From positions 53,003,949 to 53,067,948 of the forward strand of contig CP136065.1 of assembly GCA_032622095.1 (NCBI GenBank): a DNA stretch of 64,000 nucleotides, written 5' to 3'. This DNA is from Siphonodentalium dalli. Its lineage: Eukaryota > Mollusca > Scaphopoda > Gadilida > Siphonodentaliidae. The notes below the pieces were generated by a model that was not told the origin of the DNA, ran no database searches, and saw only the letters and a program-made list of their open reading frames with translations. Each line of letters opens with the position of its first letter. Within the stretch, counting starts at the first letter, position 1. Both the position numbers and the translations under genes were made by a program. Positions 36,935-48,219 of this stretch are shown here, piece by piece.

Positions 36935-39900
36935 ATGGGACCAGCCTTGAATGAAATACAACTGTACTCACAGAAACAGGAACCTATGCACCTTGTGTTG
37001 GAGGTGACTGTCAATGGAACTTCTGTTGGTGCTATTGTTGACACGGCTGCTCAAGTCACAGTGATGAGTGAACAGTTTATGTCTAAGGTGGCGCAGCCAA
37101 TAGAGCTCAAAGAACATCTCATACTGAGGGGACCTGGAAAATCCAACAGAATTAGAGCAAGGTATGCTTACGGAGTGAAGTTCAAAACAGGAAAGACTGA
37201 GACCACCATGACTATCATGGTTGCAGAAATCCGCGATGCAGTTATCCTAGGCATCGATTTTCTAAGACAAAACTGTGCTATCATTGACTTCCCAAATTCA
37301 TCCATTAATCTCAATGGAGAGCAACTACATGCTACAATTATGAGAAACCCGGTGGGAAGGACAGAGATTTGTGAGGTAACTATAGCAACAAAATGTAGTA
37401 TACCGCCAGAATCATCTACAACAATACCAGTCGAAATGACGACAAATCTTGGACCTAATGCGATGATGCAGCCATTGAATAATGGAAGTGTCTGGCTACC
37501 TAGGATGCTCATCAAAGGTGACGAACATAAACAGCATGCTCTGATAACAAATTGGGGCAGAGACACTGTTACTATTGGAAAAGGTGATGTTCTTGGCTAT
37601 GCCGAAGAGGTAGATCTGGATCCAGCTAATGGATGTCAAGACCCAATATCACCGAAGCCATTCAGTGTGATGGGTGTAAAGACTCCATCTGTGGACATAG
37701 ACATTCCAAATCATCTTCAGCATCTGTATGATGCATCGATCAACCATCTTAAAACTTTTGAAGCAGCAGCATTGAAGATGTTGCTGAATGATTTCCAGGA
37801 CATATTTGCAAGGGACGAGATGGATCTTGGGTCGTTTGATATCATTCAACATCGAATTGATACTGGAGACCACCCGCTTGGCAGACACAAACTTAGGAGG
37901 ACACCAATAGGTTTCGAACAGGAAGAGAAGAAACACTTAGATATGATGCTGGATAGAGGTGTCATTATGTCATCCTCTTCTGCCTGGGCTGCCTCGCCTG
38001 TATTGGTTAGGAAACGAGATGGATCCTTGAGGTACTGTATCGACTATAGGGGCTTGAATGAGAAAACAAGGAAAGATGCATTTCCCATTCCCAATATCGA
38101 GGAGTGCTTGGATGTCTTACATAACAACTTTTTCATGAGCACAGTCGATTTATGCAGTGGATACTGGCAGGCCAGGATCCACCCTGAAGACTGTCACAAG
38201 ACGGCCTTCATAACAAAGTATGGGCTGTTCGAGCATCCACGATTAGCATTCGGCCTTTGCAATGCTCCAGCGACCTTCAAGCGTATCATTCAGTTTGTCC
38301 TCCAGGGTTTGACCTGGAAAGAATGCCTGGCGTACATCGATGACGTCATCGTGCTCGGCAGGGACTTTGACTCACATTTAGATAATCTGAGACAGGTATT
38401 CCAAAGGTTCGGAGACCATAATCTGATGTTGAAGCCACATAAATGCTATCTGTTTCAGAAAGAAGTGAGTTTCTTGTGGAAGACCATCAATTCAGATGGA
38501 GTGTCCATATCTCAAGATAAGATCGAAGTGGTGAACAACTGGCCCTGCCCAACCACTAAGAAGGAGCTGCAGTCTTTTTTAGGATTTGCAAATTAATTAC
38601 CATCGAGATTTTGTGAGGAATTTTGCAGCGATTGCAGCACCTTTACATGAGCTAACTGGGAAATCACAGACATTTGACTGGACAGCAGTGCATCAGGGAG
38701 CATATGAGGAACTTAAGAGACAATTAGGGAGCTCGGTATCTCTGAACTTCCCTAACCCAGATGGAAAATTTGTACTGGACACTGATGCATCGGACTTATC
38801 TGTGGCTGCGGCACTGTCTCAGATCCAAGATGGCCAGGAAAAGGTAATCAGTTATGCTAGTCGTGTTTTGACTGGATACCAGCGACGGTACTGACCGGCA
38901 ATGAAAGAATTGTTGGCCATTATAACCTTCGTTAGACAATTTCTGACTTATCTACTGGGGAGGCAATTCTTGATTCATACAGATCACCACAGTCTAACGT
39001 GGCTAATGAGATTCTAGAATATACAAGGGCAGCTGGCACAATGGATCGAAGAACTGGCACAGTATGACATGATAATTGTGCACAGACCCGGCAAGGAACA
39101 CTTAAATGCTGATCCATTTGTCCAGAATTCCGGACACTATACCAAGCTGTAATTGCTATTTTGCAGGATGTAACCTGGAAGATCTACCATGTGGAGGATG
39201 CAAATTTTGCGAGAGAGCACCCAATCATTGGGCCCGTTTTGAAGCAGATGTGGATGATGTGGTACCACTAGCACTGAGAAGTCTCGAGAAATTTGCAAGT
39301 GGTGAGATGTACAACCGAGAGTTGGATGTGAGTTCAGTTGCAGACATCCCTGATCGAGAAGACAGCTTGGCCAATTGGTTGGAAAGTGTGCCCAGAGAGA
39401 CTCTGAAATCCAGACACCATGATCATGACCTGAAGACTGATGGGATATGCTGAAGGTTGAGAAAATAGACGTCAATCTTGTCAGCCCAGCAATTAAACAC
39501 TGGAGCTTATGCTTGCCCCAATTGCAGGATTTAGATGGAATCATATTCTACAAATAGGTTGAAGAAGGTGGCTCTCGTCAATTGCTGGTAGTTCCAAGAA
39601 ACATGGTCCCCGAAATATTGAATCACTGCCATAGCACTCGGTCCGGAGGGCATTTCGGTATTCAAAGGACAGTCGCACGAGTGAAGCAACACTTCATGTG
39701 GTACAAAGTATCTCAGGACTGGGAAGACTTTGTGAAAGCCTGCAAGATGTGTAACCTGAACAAAAAGGCAAACAGGAAGTCCAAAGCCAATCTCGGTCAG
39801 TACCATGTGTGGTACCCTCTGGAGAGGATCCACATCGATATATTGGGACCACTAACTGAAACTACTCAAGGCAACAAGTATGTGCTGATGATTGTAGACC

Positions 39901-40435
39901 AATTCTCAAAATGGCTGGAGTGTTTTCCTATCCCCAATCAGAACACATAAACTATCTACAGGACTTTGGTCGACAACTTCATATCTCGTTTCGGAAGTCC
40001 GCTCCAAATCCATAGTGACCAGGGCCGGAATTTTGATGGCAATCTATTTAAGCAATTGTGTGAACTTCTTGAAATTGCCAAGACAAAGACCACTCCCTAC
40101 CACCCATGTTCAAACGGACAGGTTGAGAGGTACAATAGGGTGCTACTTCAGGCCACCCGATGGTCACTTGAAGGGAAACAGAATGAGTGGGACATACATA
40201 TACCCCAACTAGCAGGAGCGATTAGAGCAACAGTCAACAGACAGACTGGGTATACTGCAAATTACTTGATGCTCGGCAGGGAAGTTTTGCAACCAGTCAA
40301 CATCCTAATTGACACATCTGTTATGACCTCAGAGAAGGAGACCCTAGCCCAATACATCATGGACTTGGGGGATTCTATGGCGAAAGCACATTATCTGGCA
40401 CGAGAGTCACTGAAAGAATCACAGAGGAGGCAAAA
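36935..40435 (+). pseudogene. gypsy A pol: protease, RT, RNase H, integrase
   Basis: 36,935-38,596: protease with DTAAQ (Asp36) and reverse transcriptase with DLCSGYWQ and YIDD (residue ~467). A frameshift near 38,590 moves to RNase H (LDTDAS, then TDHHSLTW), broken by stops at 38,892 and 39,015. 39,106-39,453, in another frame, is the RNase H-integrase spacer with LPCGGCKFC. Integrase from 39,582: HHCC zinc domain ending CKMC, then catalytic Asp (IDILGPL), Asp (HSDQGR) and Glu (GQVERYN), with a stop at 39,948. All catalytic residues are still present, but the frame is broken at five or more places. Confidence 0.88.
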
Positions 40436-41246
40436 ACGCGACTATGACGTCAAGCTGAACAACAGTTACTTCTGGGTTGGTGATATTGTGTATCTGTTGA
40501 ACTCAGCCACAAAAGTGGGTCAGAGCTCCAAACTACAGCCCCCCTGGAAAAGTCTGGTTACGAAGATGTTGTCTCCAGTGCTGGTCAGAATAAATGATAG
40601 GAAGGCCGAAAGGGTTGTTCTCCATGATCGGCTGAAGATATGTAGTGATGGGGTGGTGCCCATTTGGCTGAAGAGACTACGCCACAAGTATGTGTTTGAG
40701 CAGAATGCAGAGACACCAAAATTTACGAAGCCCGAGGTACCTTGTCAGCATGATGATTCACCCACTTCCCCAAATGGTCCAGAAAATGTACCATCAAGCA
40801 GTGGACATCACCCTGGTGATACCCCGGTAATACCAGAGTTTCCTTTCGTCAGTGTACCTAGGTCAGATCCTATACAACTTGATTATGATGAGGTGGACGA
40901 AACACCGGTATCCCCGGAGTTTACACTTGGCAGTGGTATACAGACAACCAAGGCTATTACGCACTCAGATGAGTTGGGTACCATATATCCAGAAGAATCA
41001 GACACAAGGACAGCTGTTGAAGATGGTGATCATACCGATATTATCCCCGAGCCGGTATCGCCGGATCTGGGTCCAATACAACAATCCGGCAGTCAGTGCA
41101 ATGCCGCCGGGATCACGGATGATGATCGATTAGCTATCCATACACCGGTATCTCCGGAGCTGGGTTGTATGCCACATTCTAGTAATGTCACCAGAAAGAG
41201 ATCCATCAAACTACCCCAACATCTGGATGCCTATGAATTGTATTAG
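40436..41246 (+). pseudogene. gypsy A integrase C-terminal tail, tandem copy 1
   Basis: Continues the integrase frame (YFWVGDIVYLLNSATKVG onward) into a long acidic, Pro/Ser/Thr-rich tail containing repeats such as TPVSPE, terminating at 41,246. It is followed by a short spacer with a TATTAATC and pyrimidine tract (41,283-41,320). This entire segment is repeated downstream. Confidence 0.8.
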
Positions 41247-42333
41247 ACTTAGTTAGATGGTGATGCGATTTGTAAATAAATGTATATTAATCATACATGT
41301 TTGTCTTTTTCATATCAGTAGACATGGACGAAGCTCTTTTCATCCCTGACTATTATGATACTACTTCTGATAAAGTGGATCGGGACTATGACGTCAAGCT
41401 GAACAACAGTTACTTCTGGGTTGGTGATATTGTGTATCTGTTGAACTCAGCCACAAAAGTGGGTCAGAGCTCCAAACTACAGCCGCCCCCCTGGAAAAGT
41501 CTGATTACGAAGATGTTGTCTCCAGTGCTGGTCAGAATAAAGGATAGGAAGGCCGAAAGGGTTGTTCACCATGATCGGCTGAAGATATGTAGTGATGGGG
41601 TGGTGCCCATTTGGCTGAAGAGACTACGCTATAAGTATGTGTTTGAGCAGGATGCAGAGACACCAAAATTTACGAAGCCTGAGGTACCTTGTCATCATTA
41701 TGATTCACCCACTTCCCCAAATGGTCCAGATAATGTACCATCAAGCAGTGGACATCACCCTGGTGATACCCCGGTAATACCAGAGTTTCCTTTCGTCAGT
41801 GTACCTAGGCCAGATCCTATACAACTTGATTATGATGAGGTGGACGAAACACCGGTATCCCCGGAGTTTACACTTGGCAGTGGTATACAGACAACCAAGG
41901 CTATTACGCACTCAGATGAGTTGGGTACCATATATCCAGAAGAATCAGACACAAGGACAGCTGTTGAAGATGGTGATCATACCGATATTATCCCCGAGCC
42001 GGTATCACCGGATCTGGGTCCAATACAACAATCCGGCAGTCAGTGCAATGCCGCCGGGATCACGGATGATGATCGATTAGCTATCCATACACCGGTATCT
42101 CCGGAGCTGGGTTGTATGCCACATTCTAGTAATGTCACCAGAAAGAGATCCATCAAACGACCCCAACATCTGGATGACTATGAATTGTATTAGACTTAGT
42201 TAGATGGTGATGCGATTTGTAAATAAATGTATATTAATCATACATGTTTGTCTTTTTCATATCAGTAGACATGGACGAAGCTCTTTTCATCCCTGACTAT
42301 TATGATACTTCTTCTGATAAAGTGGATCGGGAC
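40440..42333 (+). repeat. ~947-bp direct tandem duplication
   Basis: Unit 1 is 40,440-41,386 and unit 2 is 41,384-42,333; they are nearly identical, with a few substitutions and a 3-bp insertion (CCG) near 41,484. The junction shows GAC microhomology (CGCGAC with CGGGAC). The duplication fuses the first 20 codons of the extra ORF to the integrase tail (frame 41,297-42,193). Confidence 0.92.
42240..42270 (+). promoter_or_regulatory. Putative 3' splice site before the extra ORF
   Basis: TGTTTGTCTTTTTCATATCAG (polypyrimidine tract plus AG at 42,264-42,265) lies 5 bp before the ATG at 42,271, and a TATTAATC branch-like word lies just upstream (42,230-42,237). The same arrangement exists in tandem unit 1. 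Suggests that the extra ORF is expressed from a spliced RNA; no transcript evidence is available here. Confidence 0.4.
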
Positions 42334-43691
42334 AAAGCTTTGGTCATCTCTGGTTATGACGATATTTCTTCAGATGATAAATTGGACATGGACAAAGCCC
42401 TGTTCACCACGGTTTATGATGATATATCATCTGATGATAAAGAAAATGAACCAACCTATGAAGAAGGTCCTACTTCATCCTCCAAAGGAGTGCGGTGTCC
42501 GGTTTGCCTAAACAAATATGTACACTTGAAGCGACATGTGATATCGGCTCACCTTCCCTGGTTCTTTGCTCCTCAAACTGCCTGCTGGATATGTAACAAA
42601 CAATACGTCCAGCTGAATATTCTCCAGCAGCATGTATTAAGAGTGCATCCAACAATATACCCTGCTTGTGACACATTTAATGACGACCAAATAATGCCAT
42701 GGAGTAGAAGGATGCTAGGCTGGTTCCTTAAAATTAGGAGTATGGTTTCTAAGGATCCAATCGTAAATGTCCGGAAACAGGAATCTATCGACGCTGAATT
42801 GAGTCTCATTCTTGTAAGAATAGCTACAGAAGAGTTTGCAGCAATGTTCGGTTTAGACAAAATTCCTGCACCAATGTTCCATTGGCGCACGGACTATCAC
42901 TATCGGACCTTTATGTAGAAGGAAAAGCATTGGCAAAGGTAGGAGAATGGTCTCTTCTCAACATCACCGATTTCGTTCCAGCACATCCTCTGGTGGACGG
43001 CCACTTCCATTTGGACATGTTGATGGTGAGGCATGGGGTTACCCAGCTAGGCAGCCTTCAACATTCTAATGACCTTCGTCTAGCCGTTGCAAACTTTTGC
43101 TGGCCCCGTCATTGGGACAAAGCAGGTCGAAATCGGGAGGAGAATGTTGTATCCACTATTGGCCTGCACCCACGAGTTGTCGGATTCGAAAATGGAAGGA
43201 AAATGGATAGATTTCTTTGTGATTTGGAAGAGAGAATTGACAATGGTGCATTCGTGGCGATCGGTGAGTGTGGCTTGGACTACAGTGGTGAACCGAGTCC
43301 AAAGGAAATTGCGTCACAGAAGCATATATTCGAGAGGCAACTGAGAATGGCTGATATCCGGAACCTACCAGTTGTGATTCATTGCAGAGGAGCTGTTTTG
43401 GTTTGGGATGATTGTGAGAACATAATGAAATCCAATCTTTACAGTCATCATGAAATATACTTTCATTGCTTTACTGGATCTGTTGAGATGTATACTAGGC
43501 TCTCCAGTCATTTTCACCATATTTTCTTTGGACTCTCACCATATCTGAAGCCACAGGGGACCGAGGAATACAGCACCCCATTTTCTGTGAGACATGTAGT
43601 CAACGAGGTAGCCAACATTAAGAATCTTCCTGCATATATAGTATGTATAGTACATGCATATATAGTACATGCTCTTTTCCGGCGGGAGTAA
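42271..43691 (+). pseudogene. gypsy A extra ORF: two C2H2 fingers plus TatD-family hydrolase
   Basis: In the first frame (to 42,918) there are acidic DxALxxxxYDDISSDDK-like repeats, then fingers CPVCLNKYVHLKRH and CWICNKQYVQLN with paired histidines. A frameshift near 42,880 leads to the frame 42,882-43,691, a TatD-type metal-dependent nuclease/hydrolase. In that frame are HFH (His41, His43), GLHPR (His96), AIGECGLDY (Glu129), VIHCRG (His167) and FHCFTG (His195). The segment that should hold the last conserved Asp (TD-x-P) is missing: FGLSP joins directly to YLKPQG, as if about 30 residues were deleted. TatD enzymes are usually 3'-5' DNases. Position after integrase, where other elements carry env, makes it an accessory gene. 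Confidence 0.82.
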
Positions 43692-44132
43692 AATCGTCAG
43701 AGGGATCTATGTTTTTAACTTGCACTGGTGGAGGACTTATGTTTTTAGATGAACTGTTTTTGCACCTGACACTTTCATGTGTACCTGAACATGAAATAGC
43801 TGATAACCGACATAGCAGATTCACATGGATCAACTCAACACAGAAGTGACATTTTGTACCCGGTATCTCTGGGTTGCAAAATGTCGATAGACATCAGAAT
43901 AATGACAGGATGATCCCCTGAATTGAGTAGCTATGGCCAAGGATCAGTTCCATCCTCAGATCATGGCAAGAATTGTGACCACATGTTCTTGTGTTTGATG
44001 GGTTTTCGTGTGCACATGTCCCGATGTCGCGGGGACATTGGTGAATCCTCGTACGTGTGTCCCGGTATCTCTGGGATGATTTGCTAGTTTCTGGGAGATG
44101 CTTCCAAACAAAAACAATAAAATGGAGGGAAG
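43692..44132 (+). other. gypsy A 3' untranslated region and purine tract
   Basis: Non-coding. It contains a short repeated TATATAGTACATGC (43,640-43,672) at the TatD end, two copies of CCCGGTATCTCTGGG (43,859-43,874 and 44,061-44,075), and the purine-rich primer AAAATGGAGGGAAG directly before the 3' LTR. Confidence 0.65.
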
Positions 44133-44354
44133 TGTTGTGAAATGGACCACATAAATAATGCTCTGGATGTGTACTGATGTTTATGGTGCAAAACCGGAAG
44201 TGAGGCGTTTTCTGGCACTTGGAATTCAAACTTGAAGCTGATCGAGACATTCTCATCAATTTAAGCTGCCCAAGTCATCACAAACTATGTAATTATACGT
44301 TATATAGTTATAATAACCATATACTTACCTTCCCGAAGTGTTATATACACTTCA
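44133..44354 (+). repeat. 3' LTR of gypsy A
   Basis: 222 bp, TGTTGTGAAATGGACC to ACACTTCA, the same length as the 5' LTR. Followed by CAAT and the continuation of LINE ORF2. Confidence 0.9.
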
Positions 44355-46241
44355 CAATTATAAAACAAAGCTAAAGAAGCTGTTCTTTAGAAACCTTAGT
44401 CTATATGGCAAAACAACTGGGGTAAAGACACCTGCCCTGCCTATATTAACCCACTGTATTACAGTATTACCCTCACCCTCTCAAGAATTATCAGAAAAAT
44501 TACAAAACGTTTTTTTAACCTTCTGTGGTCTGAGAAAAAAGACCAAAGTAAAACGTGACGTGATCATCAATAACATAGAAGGGGGTTTAAAATTCCCCCA
44601 CCTAGATTCTTTCTGTAAAGCACTTAAAATGACATGGACAAAAAAACTTTTAGATCCTCAAATTGAAGCTAGTTGGAAAACTCTAATAATTGATGAATTG
44701 GAACCATTGGGAGGTCCCAAAGTGTGGAATCGTCGCAATAGGCAAAAAAGTTAATCTATTTTGGAAGATGTATTTCATGCATGGGCATTCTTGCAGCATA
44801 ATGATACCACAACCCCTTTAGATATCCCATGTGAACCTTTATATTATAATTTAAAAATCTGTATCAATAAGATGTTTTTTAATAGACAGTGGATAGAAAA
44901 TAACATATATTATATAAATAATCTAATGAAAGAGGGCTTAGGCTTATTAAGTTATGAAGAATTCTGTAAAACACACAACATCAATACACCTTTCACCACC
45001 TATCAAGGACTGATATCTGCTTTACCCCGAGCTTGGAAGGCATATGCAAAAGAAAACAAGAGTCTCAGCAATGTGACCAATCATAACATAGAAAAACTGA
45101 TAAAATGTGACAAAGCTTGCCATACATTTTATCCACAATTTTTAGAGAACTCTTCTCCCACAAGTAAAGTTACACAGCAGAAATGGGAAGGAAAGTTAGA
45201 AACAATTCCCCCAGACCGGAAAGCTATTTATCTAAAGGTACGGTTGGCCTTGGCGGTGGGTATCCTGTGAAACTATTTCCACCCGTCAAAAACCGCCACA
45301 AACAGAAAGAACATAAAAATGTAGACAGACTTTGTCCATATACAAATAAGAAATATCGCATAAACAGTATGTTATTGTCAAATGTTTGACCATTGTTATG
45401 TAAACAAAAGCATAAAAAGTTACTTTTCTGGTGTTTGTTTATATTATGATGGTAAACATAAAGAGCGTTCTTTGTTGGTGAATTCCTGATATGGAACTAA
45501 TAAAGAGCGTTTATGCCATTTGTGTGCGATTAGCCAGTGGCATTGTGCTGTCTTCTGTAACACAACCAGGCTCTTGCTTAGGTAAAATATAGTAGTGCTT
45601 TGTGGTAACATGCTTTTTACGCGATGGTCATGGTATATATGAACGAAACTATGCGTTTTAATGTTTTTCTGTTAACGGTGATTGGAACAAATATGAATAT
45701 TTTCGACAACTAAGGCCTCACGTGCCTTTAAACATATATAAACTCACCAATGATACTAGTCTTATCTCATTCCAATACAAAATAAACCAAAATATCCTTT
45801 ATACTAATGCCAAACTTTTCCAGTATAATCTATCAGATACTGAAATGTGTACCTTCTGTCAGTCAGGAAGAGAAACAATCTTACATCTTTTATATGAATG
45901 ATCGATATCAAAATAAGTGTTGTTACAGCTGAAGCAAAAACTAGAAGTTTGTGGAATAAACTTGGTTATATCACTAGAAAATGTGATATTTGGACTTTAC
46001 AGGTCAAACGACAGTAATACACAAATAATCAACATATGTATACTTTTATTCAAACGTTACATATACTCATGTAAGATGAGAGAATCGTTGCCCTCACTTG
46101 TTGTCTTACTAGAATGGCTCAAATTTTATAAAAATATTGAAACTGCTCCCCTGAAAAACTTCGCATCCAAAAAAGAAAATTTGTTCCAAGATAGGTGGAA
46201 ATTAATAGAAAACCTGTTCAAAAATGATTTGTCACATTGCT
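44355..46241 (+). pseudogene. LINE ORF2, 3' portion
   Basis: Continues ORF2 after the gypsy insertion: frames 44,355-44,754 and 44,761-45,235 encode the region after the RT (ISALPRAWKAY, QKWEGKLE). After the nested TTAA MITE it resumes at 45,732 with the zinc-binding tail CTFCQSGRETILHL. In 45,917-46,243 the C-terminal end reads FKNDLSHC before the final stop. A stop at 44,752 and one at 45,900 interrupt it. Excising the MITE at its target keeps the frame open across the site. Confidence 0.75.
45232..45731 (+). mobile_element. TTAA-type MITE, copy 6 (inside LINE ORF2)
   Basis: Element 45,236-45,727 starting AGGTACGGTTGGCC. The right flank is TTAA (45,728-45,731); the left flank is CTAA, a single change from the expected TTAA. 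It interrupts LINE coding sequence, so it is younger than the LINE. Confidence 0.87.
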
Positions 46242-46304
46242 GATCCATTTTTCTTTTGGTTTAGGTAACCTGAACAAATTTCAACTAACAGTTATTTATG
46301 TTAT

Positions 46305-46790
46305 TTAAATATATTTACATACTAATTGTGATTATCACTAAATCCAGCATTCTGATTGGTCAGCGCCCACGTGGCTACTTGCAATTATTTCTCGGTGAAC
46401 GCGCAACATCTCATAACTGCAGCCTCATAATTACATCGATGCGTCATAGGTTTGGGAAAGACGAAAGCGTAATGTTTTGGGCGCATTTGGACTCGCGCAG
46501 TATTGACTTAATAAATCATCGGGTTTCAATATAAAGAGAAATTGTTCCTGTTAACTTTTGCCAAGGGTGCTATGGGATATTATGGGCTGGTTTTGTCACG
46601 ATACCATTTTCGATTTAAATACATTTACAAATATAAGGATTAACTGTCATGTGGACTGTTTTTATGGAGATGTAACTGCGAGGTGAGTGGTCATAACTTG
46701 TATGTAAAACCACTCACCTCGCGGTTACATCTCCATAAAAACAGTCCACATGACAGTTAATCCTTATATATTTAAATGGCCATTTGTAAT
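46305..46790 (-). mobile_element. Hairpin-headed element, copy 2
   Basis: Inverted relative to 491-955 and similar over its whole length. The hairpin (46,633-46,767) has ~58-bp near-perfect arms around a 20-bp loop. It sits in the LINE 3' UTR a few dozen bases after the ORF2 stop, with TTTAAATATAT-like sequence at both ends. Confidence 0.75.
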
Positions 46791-47224
46791 TATGTGAAAA
46801 TGTGTTATAGTTACATATGCATAATACAGAAGAAGACATCATGGTAATTATACCTTAGAGTTGCTTTGTGTCTTCTATCTCAGTTACTTCGCTTCTAAAT
46901 TACACATAAAAAAGCATCCAACTTTTATAAATGAATTTACAGAGTTAGATTTTTACTCTTGGAATTTATCCCTTTACACTTTAGAAAACATCATTTACTA
47001 CTCAGTATCATTAACTGTTAGCACGCATATGTGTATGCGGAGCCTGCAATCTTATAGGGGTGGAATGGGCTGGGTGTCACCGAAACTCTGCTGACAAATC
47101 AATGTCAACAGGGTCACGGTGAGATGTAGCCTATTCTTTATTCTGCAGTGAGATTGCATGTGCAACACATTCCAACCAAATATAAAAATAAAACAATTAT
47201 TTGTCAACAGATATTTTAACAATG
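46791..47224 (+). other. LINE 3' UTR
   Basis: Non-coding sequence between the hairpin element and the solo LTR. The same UTR continues at 48,118. No separate gene is seen. Confidence 0.5.
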
Positions 47225-48117
47225 TGTGGTAATATTGGGTGATATCACCCACTTTTTAACAGGTCTTACCTGTAAGGTGTCTTTTCACAAAAGGCCCATT
47301 AATGGTGAGCTGGTCACCACTTCAACTTGGGACTGATCCAATGTGTGCAAAGGGGCAGGGGTTCTGATTTGTCGATTTGAGCGATGACCTCCGATTGGTC
47401 GGGCAATACGATCTCCCGATCCGCTCAAATCGTATAAAAAGGCCACTGTTTCTTGCAACATTGGTTCAGTCAGAATTATCTTGAGTATGGTCACCATCTC
47501 TTACTAATAGCTCAGACTACCCAGCCAAAGGCAACAGTTTTGGGGGACATTATAATTAACACGAAATTGGGGAAGATTTTATACACCGGAAGTTGTATTC
47601 TCCGGCTGTTTACACTGTCCGCTAATACATATTACCGGAAGTTGTATTCTCTGGCTATTTACAGTCCGCTAATACATATTTACCGGAAGTAGATTTCTCC
47701 GTCCACTTTCTGTACCGGAAGTGGCGTATTCTGACAGTTTAACCGGTTCTATATGGTATATGACCGGAAGTAGGTTATTTTGGACACTTTCTGTACCGGA
47801 AGTGACGTATTCTGACAGTTTAGCCGGTTCTCTCATATATATGACCGGAAGTAGGTTATTAGGACATTTATTGTACTAGAAGTTGAGATAATATATATAG
47901 AACCAATAATTGTATTTGAACTTGTCAAACATATCAAACTTAGATATTCAACATATAGCCATATAGATGATATTGATTAATAAACTCATGATTACCTCGC
48001 TATTCTAATCTATTAAACTGGCCCGGGGAGTGTGGAAACAATAAGACTTGGGAACCTGCGCCCACTAAGTAGTGTCCACAGCCCCTCCCCGCTTATGGGA
48101 ACCCCCAGTTGACTACA
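47225..48117 (+). repeat. Solo LTR of gypsy B family
   Basis: 893 bp from TGTGGTAATATTGGG to CAGTTGACTACA, flanked by AATG on both sides (47,221-47,224 and 48,118-48,121). Nearly identical to the 3' LTR of gypsy B (57,549-58,443). No internal sequence is attached, so it is a product of LTR-LTR recombination. It carries the same cluster of ACCGGAAGT words. Confidence 0.9.
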
Positions 48118-48186
48118 AATGTATTACCTTATTGCCACAGTTTGTAAATCCATGTTCATGTTTATGATTCGAATAAAAATTATAAA

Positions 48187-48219
<33 letters not shown>

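Larger units (their letters stand above)
34653..44354 (+). mobile_element. Ty3/gypsy element A with extra zinc-finger/TatD ORF
   Basis: A 9.7-kb LTR retrotransposon inside LINE ORF2, flanked by CAAT (34,649-34,652 and 44,355-44,358). Order: LTR, primer site, helix-hairpin-helix frame, gag, protease-RT-RNase H-integrase, extra ORF, purine tract, LTR. Integrase after RNase H places it in Ty3/gypsy. LTRs are both 222 bp and differ at about eight positions by eye (~3.6%). Several stops and frameshifts and a ~947-bp internal tandem duplication make this copy inactive. Confidence 0.88.
30175..48209 (+). mobile_element. Tx1/L1-like LINE, full-length but decayed, with four nested insertions
   Basis: Bounded by an 11-bp direct repeat ATATAAATAAC (30,164-30,174 and 48,210-48,220), which occurs once in copy A (321-331). 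Removing the nested gypsy element, TTAA MITE, hairpin element and solo LTR leaves about 6.4 kb, which is usual for a complete LINE: 5' UTR (30,175-30,401), ORF1, a ~1-kb AT-rich spacer, ORF2 and a 3' UTR ending in AATAAA with a TA-rich tail (48,170-48,209). Clade assignment to L1/Tx1 rests on ORF1 form, endonuclease spacing and RT motifs. Confidence 0.8.

Noticed and set aside
34653-44354. Reading gypsy A as an infectious retrovirus because of its env-position ORF
   Set aside because: The ORF has zinc fingers and a TatD domain, with no signal peptide, transmembrane segment or fusion motif.
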